From CAWCVR01 sp963799105 (GTDB taxonomy: Bacteria > Acidobacteriota > Terriglobia > Bryobacterales > Bryobacteraceae): a stretch of 64,000 nucleotides of DNA. The notes beneath the pieces are model-generated. The model was not told where the DNA came from. It saw nothing but the letters and a program-made list of their open reading frames with translations, and did not search any database. Position 1 is the first letter of the stretch. The number at the start of each line of letters is the position of its first letter. This document shows positions 15,740 through 24,717 of the stretch, in pieces. The translations under genes were made by a program, and so were the position numbers. The DNA lies in contig CAWCVR010000009.1 in assembly GCA_963799105.1 (NCBI GenBank), positions 18,451 to 82,450 of the forward strand, given 5' to 3'.

Positions 15740-17071
15740 TTAATAAGCAATCGGAGTAAAAGTGATCAAACCCTTCGACGGGTTGCTGAATTGTACATTA
15801 ACGCTTACGGATTGGCCCGGTGCAAGGTTACCCGCGCCTGGCACCGCGATGAAGGGAGTTCCAGCGCTGGTTCCCGTCGCATTCGACAGAGTCACTCCCG
15901 TGGGCAAGTTCGTCAGTTCGACCAGGACCGGCCCCGTAATCGCCTGGCTGCCGGTATTGGTCACGATCAACCTACCGTTAAACGTACCGTTCACGCGACT
16001 GTACAAAAAGCCCGTACCGGTGACGCTGGGACTATTGGGACTGGAACTCCGCCATTTTTCATAATCGAAGCTCCAGCGGTAATTCTGCGAATACTGTTTT
16101 CCGCTATAAAAATTCCCGTACAGCACGCCGCCCGCAAACACCTGGTCGCCTTCCTGAAGATATCTGGCGAGGCCCGTTTGCTGCCATAGCCAGGCATACG
16201 CCGGCGCGATCAAAAGGTTCAGGTCGGCAACTGCGACCAACGGAACATCGATACTTTCATAATAAAAAGCGTTGCCTGCTGGAATCCACGCGGTGGCCCA
16301 CAAACCATCCGCCGCAATCCGCACTTGTGGCGGAATGCGGACGTCGCCGGTGTGTTGGTAGTAGTTGATCAATGCCTCCATGGTCAATCCGACCATGAAT
16401 GGCTGTGTATTGCCGCAAGTCCTGGAGGTGAACCATTGATCGATGTGTCCGATCGCGTAGTTCACGGCCGTGGCCAGAAGCGGGTTTACCGGCTGCCCCG
16501 CGTCTCCCGCGGCCAGATAGGCGTCGATGATATATGCCGTTTCCCTACTTACGTCGCACGGCGCGCCTCCGCCGCTACCCGCGAAAGCGGAGTAATTCGC
16601 CAGATTAGACAGAGCTTGCAGCGAGGCCGAATCGCCAGTTCGTTGATACTCCATCAAGAGACCGTGAGGAAAGATGCGCCACCCGTTCAGAGCGCCGACC
16701 GGCCAGCTCACTCCGGCCGTGAGGGCCAGAACCCAGGCTTTGTAATCTTGATTCACATATCCTGCGCACGTGTACCAGGACGGATCGCCAGTATAACCGG
16801 CAACCTGATCGTAGACCCTGGTGCCGTCGTAATACCAGACATTACCTTCCGTGACGACTCCGCCGGCGCCAATTGCGGCATCGATGTCGGATTGATTGCA
16901 GTAAAGACTTCCCAGTTGCAGCATGCGGGACTCCCACATCTGTTTTTGCGGGATGGCAGGCTGGGCCCACCCTATGACGGTTGTGGACAGAGCAAGAAGG
17001 ACGGAAAGGATAATACTGCGGAAAGCGAAGCACCGGGGGCGACTACCTTGAATTACCTGAGGAATAGACAT
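15740..17071 (-). CDS. Secreted alpha-helical protein with C-terminal Ig-like domain, function unknown
   Basis: Start ATG 17071 is followed by a signal peptide (ILSVLLALSTTVIGWA, before QPAIP), giving 443 residues. The middle has repeated helical, aromatic-rich segments (NGWRIFPHGLLMEYQRTGD; GLTMEALINYYQHTGDVRIP) reminiscent of alpha/alpha-toroid carbohydrate-active proteins, and four to six cysteines that could pair outside the cell. The last 100 residues form an Ig/CARDB-like beta domain (VELTNLPTGVTLSNATGTS...VQFSNPSKGLITFTPIAY). I cannot name a catalytic centre. Longer upstream frames pass through non-coding sequence. Confidence 0.7.
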   Translation of the reverse strand: MSIPQVIQGSRPRCFAFRSIILSVLLALSTTVIGWAQPAIPQKQMWESRMLQLGSLYCNQSDIDAAIGAGGVVTEGNVWYYDGTRVYDQVAGYTGDPSWYTCAGYVNQDYKAWVLALTAGVSWPVGALNGWRIFPHGLLMEYQRTGDSASLQALSNLANYSAFAGSGGGAPCDVSRETAYIIDAYLAAGDAGQPVNPLLATAVNYAIGHIDQWFTSRTCGNTQPFMVGLTMEALINYYQHTGDVRIPPQVRIAADGLWATAWIPAGNAFYYESIDVPLVAVADLNLLIAPAYAWLWQQTGLARYLQEGDQVFAGGVLYGNFYSGKQYSQNYRWSFDYEKWRSSSPNSPSVTGTGFLYSRVNGTFNGRLIVTNTGSQAITGPVLVELTNLPTGVTLSNATGTSAGTPFIAVPGAGNLAPGQSVSVNVQFSNPSKGLITFTPIAY

Positions 17072-17259
17072 TTGGGGACCATTGGTCTTAAGTATACGCC
17101 AAATGTGTCTATCTGGACCAATATAGGTAAGATAAGGCAGGTTTGGTACGATCTCGTACGTATACGCACCGATTCGACGGGGTTTCACAAACGGGTTTTG
17201 TTTTCCCGTTCGAGAAGCTGAGGACTCCCCTCTCCCTCGACAATCTTTGGCGACGGTAC

Positions 17260-17700
17260 ATGTTGCGAGAGATTCGCATCCGGGACGCGAGCGGCATCTA
17301 CCGTGTGATGTACGCCGCCAAGTTCGAGGAAGCCATCTACGCACTGCATTGCGTCCAGAAGAAGACGCAGGTGACCGGCAAGCAGGACAAGGCCATTGCC
17401 GCGGTTCGCTATCGCGCCGTGCTCAACGCGAGGTTTGCGCCGGATGAGGCCAAACGTCTACAGGCTGCGTCTCGCAAACAAATCAATGACACGCGGCTGC
17501 TGAAGCAGGAACTGATGCAAGAGCTGTCTGTCTGGATTGCGAAACATCACTTGAAGCAGGCTGAGGCCGCCGAGATTCCGATGGTCTCGCGCCCGCGTGT
17601 GTCCGACGTGGTGAACAAGAAAACGGCCAAGTTCACCATCGATACGCTCGTCGAAATGCTCAGCCGGATCGGCAAGCCGGTCAAGCTGGCAATCAGTTGA
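17260..17700 (+). CDS. Fused HigB/Gp49-like toxin remnant and XRE antitoxin in one frame
   Basis: Residues 2 to about 58 (LREIRIRDASGIYRVMYAAK, then LHCVQKKTQVT and AAVRYRAV) match the second half of phage Gp49/HigB-type RelE toxins, an mRNA interferase family. The first half, which normally carries an FPxxxRxExG segment, is missing or replaced. Residues about 70-146 are an XRE/HigA-type helix-turn-helix (LSVWIAKHHLKQAEAAEI, RPRVSDVVNKKTAKFTIDTL). In ordinary loci these are two genes; here there is no stop and no usable antitoxin start between them. It may be a genuine fused regulator or a decayed locus kept for the DNA-binding half. ATG 17260 is the likeliest start, but the frame is open upstream to 17143. 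Confidence 0.6.
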   Translation: MLREIRIRDASGIYRVMYAAKFEEAIYALHCVQKKTQVTGKQDKAIAAVRYRAVLNARFAPDEAKRLQAASRKQINDTRLLKQELMQELSVWIAKHHLKQAEAAEIPMVSRPRVSDVVNKKTAKFTIDTLVEMLSRIGKPVKLAIS

Positions 17701-17773
17701 CCAGTTGATCCTCCGGTGAAGGATTGTAGGGCGATATTGGCGCGAGGTCTTCCCTTGTAACCAATACGTTACG

Positions 17774-17814
17774 GGCGGAGAGGTGGTTGGAAACCACGGT
17801 TTCCGGGGAGCCGG
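17774..17814. repeat. 41-bp direct repeat, left copy, with internal hairpin
   Basis: Identical over 41 bp to 18571-18611. The core GTGGTTGGAAACCACGG folds as a GTGGTT/AACCAC hairpin. The two copies bracket the toxin-antitoxin pair at 17891-18492. Confidence 0.75.
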
Positions 17815-17890
17815 TTGTCGGGCCCCCAAAACTTGCGTTTTCCAACTGCAATCCTGGTTTGTTGACAGCCCTGCCGGCCAAAAGAGCGGA

Positions 17891-18238
17891 TCACTCAAGG
17901 TCCATCCCGGCCTTCAGCCCTTCCTCGACTTCACGCAGAAACTCGGACGGCAGAGTGCCGAGCCTCTTGGTCAGCTTGCCGCGGTCCAGAGTGGTCACCT
18001 GATGGCACACCGCAAAGCTCGTCTTGGGCAGGCCGGCAGTCCCGCCCGAAAACTCTATGACGGTAGGTCCGCGCTTGCCCTGTGATGAGGATGTCGAGAT
18101 CGGGACCACGATGATGGACCTCCATCCAGGCGCATGGTTGAAGCCGTCATGAGACACCAGGATTACAGGACGCCGGCCCGTCTGCTCCGAACCGGATCGC
18201 GGGACAAGATCGGCCCAGTAAACGTCTCCCCGCTTCAT
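17891..18238 (-). CDS. mazF: MazF/PemK-type mRNA interferase toxin
   Basis: A 115-residue protein beginning MKRGDVYWADLVPRSGSEQT, the standard PemK/MazF opening with the catalytic-region Arg and Ser. RRPVILVSHDGFN and SIIVVPISTS follow, and CHQVTTLDRGKLTKRLG near the end matches the family's last strand and helix. These toxins cut mRNA at short sequences and are held inactive by the antitoxin encoded just upstream. The start overlaps the antitoxin stop by four bases (ATGA), a coupled arrangement. Longer upstream frames are shadows of the antitoxin gene. The pair is flanked by 41-bp direct repeats. Confidence 0.9.
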   Translation of the reverse strand: MKRGDVYWADLVPRSGSEQTGRRPVILVSHDGFNHAPGWRSIIVVPISTSSSQGKRGPTVIEFSGGTAGLPKTSFAVCHQVTTLDRGKLTKRLGTLPSEFLREVEEGLKAGMDLE

Positions 18239-18492
18239 CTTGTTGCCTTGGCGGTGTTCACAAGGTGCTCGATTCCAGCGGACTCCAAATCGGCGTCGAG
18301 ATCGAGATGCGTTCCCGCCATTTCCGTAGCGTAGGCTGTGATCGCATCGTGCCTCGCCCTTCGGAATTGTTGTCGCAGCCACAAGTCGACGGCCTCGCGC
18401 GCCAGGGTCGTCGCGGGCACGCCGGTCCGTTCGGCCTCCGCCCTGAGACCGGTGTAGGTCTGCTCCGGCAGCGGCAAGTGAAAGTTCTTCAT
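18235..18492 (-). CDS. Ribbon-helix-helix antitoxin paired with the MazF-type toxin
   Basis: An 85-residue protein, MKNFHLPLPEQTYTGLRAEA..., with an N-terminal beta strand (FHLPLPEQTYTGL) and a helix-helix stretch (TGVPATTLAREAVDLWL) typical of RHH/MetJ-Arc antitoxins. The acidic C-terminal tail (THLDLDADLESAGIEHL) would wrap the toxin. The gene is first in the two-gene operon, as usual, and its product would autorepress the promoter around 18493-18570. It overlaps the toxin start by four bases. Confidence 0.85.
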   Translation of the reverse strand: MKNFHLPLPEQTYTGLRAEAERTGVPATTLAREAVDLWLRQQFRRARHDAITAYATEMAGTHLDLDADLESAGIEHLVNTAKATR

Positions 18493-18570
18493 CGGCTCCC
18501 CCTTGCCTCATTATGCCATGAACTAGTGGCAGCCCGCGATGGCAACGGCAGTGTGGCAGGAGCCTGCGCC

Positions 18571-18611
18571 GGCGGAGAGGTGGTTGGAAACCACGGTTTC
18601 CGGGGAGCCGG
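18571..18611. repeat. 41-bp direct repeat, right copy
   Basis: Identical over 41 bp to 17774-17814, in the same orientation, 757 bp downstream of the end of the left copy. It lies just upstream of the antitoxin promoter region. Confidence 0.75.
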
Positions 18612-18666
18612 CTCAAGAAACCTGCGTCCCGAATTCTTCCCATCAACCACTCCCGCGACTTCCCGC

Positions 18667-19872
18667 CTATTTCCGCGCCGCGTAAGTCTTGGTGAAGTTG
18701 TTGCGCGTGTTGGTCACGCTGAAGGATCCATCCGCTTCGGCGGACACCTTGATCCAGAATGCCGGGCCGGTGTGACCTCCGCGGCCTCCCCCCGGGCCGC
18801 CAGCAGGCCGGGGGGCTGGCGCGGGAGGGTTCGGCGCGGCGCCCGGCGGTGGTGGCAACGGTGGCGCTCCGGCGCCGGCTCCGCCCGGCCCGCGGCCCTG
18901 TCCGAATGTCGGCGGAGGATTCAGCAGAACGTTCGCCAGGGTCGCGTTGTCTTCCACGTTGGCGATGAAGAGCGACGGCGAGTTCTGCTCCATGCCGGCC
19001 GCGTACGCCCAGTGGAGTTGCCAGATGTCTTCCAGACCGGGCGATGTGTGCAGGATCTGCATGGTTTGAATGGCGCCGCCCTTGAACGCGCTGTTGTGCA
19101 TGACCGCCACCCGCGGCTGCAGGCCGTGCACCAGCGCGGCCGAGCCCGACTGGTCGATTCCGTGATGCGAGGTGAGGTACAGATCGACCGGCCCAATCGG
19201 GTTATTCGGGCACATCAACTCCTGTTCCTTATTCCAGGTGAAGTCGCCCAGGTTGACGGTACGGAACTTGCCGTACGCCATCACCACGCCCACCGACATG
19301 GGGTTATCGGGGTCCACGCGCGACTCATCCCGCGGCTTGAAGGCGGCGCATTCCGGATTGGGTTTGCCGCCTTCGGGAAGCGGCGTCTTCAGCACCTGGC
19401 CGTGAGAGGTCACCACCGTCACCGACACGCCGTCGAACGGAATCTTATCGCCGGGAACCACCACCGTGTGTTTTACCTTGCCGTTCATCTCGGCGTACAT
19501 CTTCTGGAATCCCGGCACCATTTCCTTCGGTTCCGAGGTGGCGCCGTGATCGATGAAATGCGCGATCGGAATCTTGGTTGCCAGTTCCTCCAGGCCGCCC
19601 ACATGGTCGCCGTGGTAGTGCGTCAGGATCAGGTGATCGATCTGCTTCACGCCGGCCGCCTGAATGACATCCATGATGCGGGCGACGTCGCGGCCCCCGG
19701 GGCTGCCGGTATCCATGAGAAGCGACTCGCCGGTGGGGGCGACATACAGCGTGGAGTGCCCACCCTCGGTGTCGATGAAATAGATGTCCAGAGTCTTGGA
19801 CGGCTTGCTCTGTGCGCTTCCCACCGCCGCGGCCAGGGCCAGGGTCAGCAGGAAGGCGAACGTTCTGCGCAT
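18667..19872 (-). CDS. Secreted metallo-beta-lactamase-fold hydrolase
   Basis: ATG 19872 with an AGGAG ribosome site gives 401 residues and a signal peptide (RRTFAFLLTLALAAAVGSAQ). LTHYHGDHVGG is the HxHxDH zinc-binding motif of the MBL fold, and VNLGDFTWNKE and LTSHHGIDQSG supply the later metal ligands. The overall layout resembles the ComEC/Rec2-type MBL group found outside the cell. A Gly/Pro-rich insert (about residues 320-370) precedes a short C-terminal beta segment. The substrate is unknown. It is transcribed divergently from the hydroxyacid dehydrogenase, sharing a 325-bp upstream region. Confidence 0.85.
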   Translation of the reverse strand: MRRTFAFLLTLALAAAVGSAQSKPSKTLDIYFIDTEGGHSTLYVAPTGESLLMDTGSPGGRDVARIMDVIQAAGVKQIDHLILTHYHGDHVGGLEELATKIPIAHFIDHGATSEPKEMVPGFQKMYAEMNGKVKHTVVVPGDKIPFDGVSVTVVTSHGQVLKTPLPEGGKPNPECAAFKPRDESRVDPDNPMSVGVVMAYGKFRTVNLGDFTWNKEQELMCPNNPIGPVDLYLTSHHGIDQSGSAALVHGLQPRVAVMHNSAFKGGAIQTMQILHTSPGLEDIWQLHWAYAAGMEQNSPSLFIANVEDNATLANVLLNPPPTFGQGRGPGGAGAGAPPLPPPPGAAPNPPAPAPRPAGGPGGGRGGHTGPAFWIKVSAEADGSFSVTNTRNNFTKTYAARK

Positions 19873-20197
19873 TTCGGAACTCCTTCTTTCCGCAAGATTG
19901 GGTTCGAATCGGGAACCGGAACTTCTATTATGGACTTCCGGGTCCTGTTGAGTATACACCGCCCTCCTTGGCCGCCGCCAGACGGCGCGTCTGCCTCGCC
20001 GCCGCCGCTAGCCGGCGCATTCGGGTCCGATGAGCCTTGAATTAAGGCGCGAAACAGTGCAGAATCATCGAAGGGTTTCCGCGGATCAAGTCCGTGCCGG
20101 CTAGTGCCGGCCGGGGCTCAGGTGCAAATCCGGTTTTCGCTCGCTACCGCCCGGGTCGCCCGAAGTCTCGATCGATTTGCGGAAAAAGGAGAAGATA
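19873..20197. other. Divergent intergenic region (325 bp)
   Basis: It holds the two ribosome sites (AGGAG before 19872 and AAGGAG before 20198) and a short inverted repeat around 20094-20117 (GTGCCGGCTAGTGCCGGCC). No gene is supported. Promoters for both flanking genes must lie here. Confidence 0.5.
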
Positions 20198-21295
20198 GTG
20201 ACCGATGATTCGGTATCTCGTCGATTGTTTATGTCAGCCGCGGCGGCAGTCCCGGCGGCGCCCGTCCTGATTGCCTCCGACAGAATTGCCATATTCGATC
20301 CGCCTCCCGCCAAGGTGCGGATCGTGGCGGCCTCGGCCGCGTCCGTCGTCGGGCCCGCCCGGTACACGCCGGCGGAGGTTGCGCAGATCACGGCTGCCGG
20401 CAAGAACGTTCAACTTGCGCTGCCCAAGAACGCCGACGAATTGAACAAGGTGCTTCCCGAGGCCGACGTGGTTTTCGGTTTGCTCAACGCGGAGTGGCTG
20501 GCGAAGGCGAAGAGTTTGCGGTGGTTCCAGGCCACCGAAGCGGGAATGGAGAACATCCTGTTCCCGGAGCTGATCAAGAGCGATATCGTGGTGACCAACA
20601 TGGCGCGCATGTTCGCCCCGGCCATCTCCGAGACCGTCATCGGCATGCTCTTGGCCCTGACGCGCGGGCTCAACAACTACTACTTCCCGCAGTTTCAGAA
20701 GCACTTATTCAATTCCGAGCGGACCCACATGGTGGAGGTTGAAGGCATGACCATGGGGATCGTCGGCATGGGCGGCATCGGGCAGGCTACGGCCACGCAC
20801 GCGCACTATGGCTTTAACATGAAGATCCTGGCCACGGATGCGAAGCCCATGGCCAAGCCGGTCTTCGTGGACACGCTCCGGGATCCGGGGTGGTTGATGG
20901 AAATGGTCCCGCAGGTGGACATCCTGGTGAGCGCGGCGCCCTCGACCAGGGAAACCCAGAACCTCTTCAACGAGAAGGTGTTCCGGGCGATGAAGAAGAC
21001 CGCCTATTTCTTCAACGTCTCCCGCGGAGCGCTGGTGGACGAGGATGCGCTGGTGCGGGCGCTGAAGGAAGGCTGGATCGCGGGCGCCGGGCTGGACGCC
21101 ACGCGCCAGGAGAATCCACCGATGCCGCCCACCCACCCGTTCTGGGATTGCCCGAACCTGGTCATGACCTGCCACAGCGCGGGTTTCTCGCCGCAACGCC
21201 AGCTCCGTTTCATAGGGCTGTTCTGCGAAAACGTCCGGCGCTACACCAGCGGCCTGCCGCTGATGAACGTGGTGGACAAACAGCGCGGTTACTGA
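20198..21295 (+). CDS. Tat-exported D-2-hydroxyacid dehydrogenase family protein
   Basis: GTG 20198 was chosen because AAGGAG lies six bases upstream; this gives 365 residues. The N-terminus (DDSVSRRLFMSAAAAVPAAP) is a twin-arginine signal, unusual for this family. GIVGMGGIGQATATHA is the NAD-binding Rossmann motif. NVSRGALVDEDAL contains the conserved active-site Arg and CHSAGFS the catalytic His; the usual Glu region reads LDATRQENP. These enzymes reduce 2-keto acids with NAD(P)H. Tat export with bound cofactor would place it in the periplasm. The NHL gene follows after 20 bp and is probably cotranscribed. Confidence 0.85.
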   Translation: MTDDSVSRRLFMSAAAAVPAAPVLIASDRIAIFDPPPAKVRIVAASAASVVGPARYTPAEVAQITAAGKNVQLALPKNADELNKVLPEADVVFGLLNAEWLAKAKSLRWFQATEAGMENILFPELIKSDIVVTNMARMFAPAISETVIGMLLALTRGLNNYYFPQFQKHLFNSERTHMVEVEGMTMGIVGMGGIGQATATHAHYGFNMKILATDAKPMAKPVFVDTLRDPGWLMEMVPQVDILVSAAPSTRETQNLFNEKVFRAMKKTAYFFNVSRGALVDEDALVRALKEGWIAGAGLDATRQENPPMPPTHPFWDCPNLVMTCHSAGFSPQRQLRFIGLFCENVRRYTSGLPLMNVVDKQRGY

Positions 21296-21315
21296 CGCGC
21301 CAGGAGATTTTATCG

Positions 21316-22305
21316 ATGAAACGAACATACCTGATTCTCCCGGTTCTCGCGGTTTTTCTGGCTACCACCGGTTCGGCTCAGCAGGGCTGGAATCCGCACG
21401 AAGGCGGACTGCTCAAGTACCGGGTCATGATCCGCTTCGGCGAGGAACCGGACACGCTGCCCGACGGCTGGCGGTTCGGCCGGGTCTCGTCCGTCGCCGT
21501 GGACTCGGGAGGGAACGTCTACGCGGCCCAGCGCGGCCCCCACGCCGACCCCATCGTGGTCTTCGACGCCAAGGGGAAGTATCTCCGTTCCTGGGGCAAA
21601 GGCCTGTTCAGCATCCCGCACGGGCTGCGGGTCGACCGGAACGATCACGTCTGGGTCACCGACACCGGTCTTCACATCGTGATGGAGTTCACCAGTGACG
21701 GCAAACTGGTGCGCACGCTGGGCACGAAGGGGAAGCCGGACGCCACTCACGACACCTTCAACAAACCGACCGACGTGGCGTTCTTCGCGAACGGCGACTT
21801 CCTCGTCACCGACGGCTATGGCAACTCGCGCGTGGTGAAGTTCTCGCGCGACGGCAAATACCTGATGGAATGGGGCAAGCGCGGCACTGGCCCGGGCGAG
21901 TTCGACACGCCCCACGTGGCGGTGGTCGACTCGCACCAGAATGTCTATGTCAGCGACCGCGAGAACAACCGCATTCAGATCTTCGATTCCAACGGGAAGT
22001 TCCTGCGGCAGTGGAGCCATTTGGGGGCAACCCAGGGGATGGACATCTCGCCTAAGGACGAGTTGTGGATCATCACCCACCGCAACCGGGAAGAGAACCT
22101 GGCCTACGACACGCTGGCGGGGCGGATCATGCGCATCGACATCGCCTCGGGTAAGATTCTCGGCTCCATGGAAAGTCCCGGGCATTGGCTGTCGCTGGCC
22201 CCCAACGGGGATATCTTCGTCGCCAGCCTGACGGGCAACATATTCCGGTGGTATCCGGGATGGGTGGACGGCGCGCGCGAGGAAGCGCCCGGCGTCGTGA
22301 AGTAG
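21316..22305 (+). CDS. Secreted NHL-repeat beta-propeller protein
   Basis: ATG 21316 has an AGGAG ten bases upstream; the product is 329 residues with a signal peptide (RTYLILPVLAVFLATTGSAQ). At least five NHL-type blades are visible, for example VAVDSGGNVYAAQRGPHAD, LRVDRNDHVWVTDTG, VAFFANGDFLVTDGYGNSRV and VAVVDSHQNVYVSDRENNRI. This resembles the peptidyl-alpha-hydroxyglycine lyase-like group of NHL proteins, but an enzyme role is not shown. It follows the hydroxyacid dehydrogenase closely, so the two may act together outside the cytoplasm. Confidence 0.85.
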   Translation: MKRTYLILPVLAVFLATTGSAQQGWNPHEGGLLKYRVMIRFGEEPDTLPDGWRFGRVSSVAVDSGGNVYAAQRGPHADPIVVFDAKGKYLRSWGKGLFSIPHGLRVDRNDHVWVTDTGLHIVMEFTSDGKLVRTLGTKGKPDATHDTFNKPTDVAFFANGDFLVTDGYGNSRVVKFSRDGKYLMEWGKRGTGPGEFDTPHVAVVDSHQNVYVSDRENNRIQIFDSNGKFLRQWSHLGATQGMDISPKDELWIITHRNREENLAYDTLAGRIMRIDIASGKILGSMESPGHWLSLAPNGDIFVASLTGNIFRWYPGWVDGAREEAPGVVK

Positions 22306-22597
22306 TGGTGCGTCCGCCGCGGGCCGGGCAGTCTTGGGGCGGCGGGGTCCGCGGCGGATGTGGCTTTGCGGTTGAAGCGGCGACGAGCTTATACAGGTAT
22401 GATGGGCACCTGCGAATGCGATGTGTTTGGAAACCTGGTGACGAGCATTGAGCCGATCTCGAACCTAAGTTGGTACCGAGGCGACGGGATAGGTGGGGAG
22501 ACCGGCCTCGATTACTTCGGCGCCAGGAGTTGTCCTGCGCTCTGGCCACGGAAGCCGATAAGGACTACCAGCACGAAGACGCGCTATGATTGCAGGT
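22306..22597. other. Intergenic stretch of 292 bp
   Basis: Nothing beyond short shadow frames. It must contain the promoter of the toxin-antitoxin pair that starts at 22598. Confidence 0.4.
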
Positions 22598-22888
22598 ATG
22601 GAGCCGCGAGTGCTGCACGTGAACGAAGCTGACGCGGTGCGCGACCTTGCGGCCATCCTGCAACGCGTTCAGGCCGGCACGGAAGTCGTCATCGAGCGCG
22701 ATGAGCGGCCGCTTGCCATCCTCCGCTCGGCCGCTCCAGTCCGCCGCACGATCTCCGAATGCATCGCACTGGCTGAGGCACACGAGTTGGAGACCGGCCA
22801 GGCCCCGGTGCTTGATCCGGACTTCGCGGCCGACGTCGAGGAGATCGTCCGGAATCGCAAGCCGTGGAACCCTCCGGCGTGGGCCTGA
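22598..22888 (+). CDS. Phd/YefM-like antitoxin
   Basis: About 96 residues. MEPRVLHVNEADAVRDLAAI followed by VIERDERPLAILRSAAPVRR is the Phd/YefM opening: a short strand, a helix and a beta hairpin that binds operator DNA. The C-terminal half is an acidic helix that would cover the toxin. ATG 22598 gives the classic start; ATG 22586 would add four residues. The stop lies inside the toxin gene (25-bp overlap), showing translational coupling. Confidence 0.8.
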   Translation: MEPRVLHVNEADAVRDLAAILQRVQAGTEVVIERDERPLAILRSAAPVRRTISECIALAEAHELETGQAPVLDPDFAADVEEIVRNRKPWNPPAWA

Positions 22889-23337
22889 TCCTCGATTCCA
22901 GCGTGGTGATCGCCGGCGAGCGGCGGGACCACACCGTCCGGCAGATTCTGGAACAGTTCAAGACCGGCTATGGAGAGATCGAGATTGGTCTTTCCGTAGT
23001 GACCATTGTGGAGCTGACCCATGGGATACAGCGCGCCGGGACTGAGGAACGCCGGCAGCGCCGGCAGGCGTTCGTGGATGAACTGATCCGCGACGTGCCG
23101 GTCCATCCAATTACCATCGAGACGGCCCGGCTCGCCGGGCGCGTTGAAGGTGGACAGGCCGCCCATGGTGTGTCTATCGCCTTCGAGGATCTGCTGATAG
23201 CCGCGACCGCCCTACAACTCGGATTCGGAGTCGCGACCGGCAACGTCCGACACTTCCAGCGGATCCCGGGCTTGAACGTCGTGAAGGCGTATGGCCGTTC
23301 CGCATCCAACACTGTGGCGCCCGCTGCACCGCTCTGA
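22864..23337 (+). CDS. vapC: VapC-type PIN-domain ribonuclease toxin
   Basis: 157 residues from GTG 22864. PIN-domain acidic residues can be placed: Asp in LILDSSVVIAGER, Glu in SVVTIVELTHG, and Asp in AFEDLLIAATALQLG; the last strand reads VATGNVRHFQRIPGL, with Asn where many VapCs have Asp. These enzymes cut tRNA or rRNA using magnesium held by the acidic cluster. It is cotranscribed with the preceding antitoxin. The partner is Phd-like rather than VapB, a common mixed pairing. Confidence 0.85.
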   Translation: MEPSGVGLILDSSVVIAGERRDHTVRQILEQFKTGYGEIEIGLSVVTIVELTHGIQRAGTEERRQRRQAFVDELIRDVPVHPITIETARLAGRVEGGQAAHGVSIAFEDLLIAATALQLGFGVATGNVRHFQRIPGLNVVKAYGRSASNTVAPAAPL

Positions 23338-23513
23338 CGGCGCGGCACTTTCCTTCAGCGCGGGTCTGCGCCGGGCCGCCCACCGCCGGCCGCCGGGTTT
23401 CCCAAAATACGTAAACTTTTCGATTTCGGTAGAATCGGACCGGAAATTCGTCCGCGATTGGGGATATACTGTCATTGGTTCGCCGTTTTCCACCAATAGG
23501 AGGTCACTGGCCC

Positions 23514-24692
23514 ATGCCGGTTTCACGTAGATCTTTCTTCGCCCAGGCAGGCGCGATTGCCGCTGCCCAGGGGCTGGCTTTGAAGGCGCAGGACGCGCAG
23601 CGGAAGGTGCCTGTCGATCCGGGCGCGACGCCCCAGGACCCGCGCATGGGCGTCGGCAATGCCGAGAAGCTGTTCAAGTATTCCCAGAAACGCGCCACAG
23701 TGTCCCTGGTCAAGGGCGAGAACCGGCGCAAGAACATCTACGACGCCCTGGTGGCGATCGACGATCAGATCCGGCCGGGTCTCAAAACCAAGAAGTACGT
23801 CCTCATCAAACCTAACGGGCTCGATCCGTCGCGGTCGCTGATTTCTACCACATCCGATACCGTGCTCGGTATCCTCGACTACCTGGCGCCCCGCTTCAAG
23901 GGCCCGGTGGTGGTCGCCGAATGCGGCGGCACTCCGGCCAAGCAGGCCTGGACCGAGTTGGGCTGGGAGAAGATTTTCGCCGAGCACAAGACCGTGCAAG
24001 GCAAGCTGGAAGTTCCCAACGAGGATCCGAACCACTACGAGCTTGTTTACGGCATCGACTACGATCTGCACCCGGTCCCCATCCGGATGGGCGCCCGCTT
24101 CGTCGACCCCGATGCGTTCCTGATCTCTTCGGCCGTGATGAAGACGCACAATATGGTGGTGGCCACTATGACCATCAAGAACGTGGTCCTGGGCGCGCCG
24201 CTGTCTCCGCCCCCCGGAGAGAAACACACCTGGGGCGATAGCGAAAAGCGCAAGTTCCACGTCGGCATCCGCTCGGGCAACCTGAACATATACCTCGCGA
24301 TGCAGAAGATGATGCCCAACTGGGGACTGGGGATCGTGGACGGGTACGAGGGCATGGAAGGAAACGGCCCGGTTTCGGGCACGCCGGTGCCGCATCGCAT
24401 CGCCCTGGCCTCGACGGATTTCCTGGCGGCGGATCGCGTGGGCCTGGAGTGCATGGGAATCGACGCCGGTTGGCCCGGCTATCTCAACTACGCCTGGCAG
24501 GCCGGCCTTGGCCAATACGATCTGTCCAAGATCGACGTGGTTGGCCAGAAGATCGCCGACGTGAAGCGCAAGTACCGGGTTCACGCCGACGTGGACCGGA
24601 TGCTGGAGTGGCGCGGCCCGATGCTGGACCTGCCGCCCAACCTGGGCCGCAACCGCCGCCCGCAGGAAGAGGATCTTTCGGTTTACGCCTGA
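23514..24692 (+). CDS. Tat-exported DUF362-family protein
   Basis: ATG 23514 with AGGAGG about ten bases upstream gives 392 residues. MPVSRRSFFAQAGAIAAAQG is a twin-arginine signal. The body has the DUF362 pattern: VLIKPNGLDPSRSLISTTSD, VVVAECGG, FLISSAVMKTHNMVVATMTI, and the family's KNVVLGAP and GIVDGYEGMEGNGP segments. The family's activity is not established; some members carry ferredoxin-like clusters, but this one has no CxxCxxC motif. It is a single gene by spacing, followed by an inverted repeat that may end transcription. Confidence 0.8.
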   Translation: MPVSRRSFFAQAGAIAAAQGLALKAQDAQRKVPVDPGATPQDPRMGVGNAEKLFKYSQKRATVSLVKGENRRKNIYDALVAIDDQIRPGLKTKKYVLIKPNGLDPSRSLISTTSDTVLGILDYLAPRFKGPVVVAECGGTPAKQAWTELGWEKIFAEHKTVQGKLEVPNEDPNHYELVYGIDYDLHPVPIRMGARFVDPDAFLISSAVMKTHNMVVATMTIKNVVLGAPLSPPPGEKHTWGDSEKRKFHVGIRSGNLNIYLAMQKMMPNWGLGIVDGYEGMEGNGPVSGTPVPHRIALASTDFLAADRVGLECMGIDAGWPGYLNYAWQAGLGQYDLSKIDVVGQKIADVKRKYRVHADVDRMLEWRGPMLDLPPNLGRNRRPQEEDLSVYA

Positions 24693-24717
24693 CGCAGGCG
24701 CGCCGGGAATACGCCGC

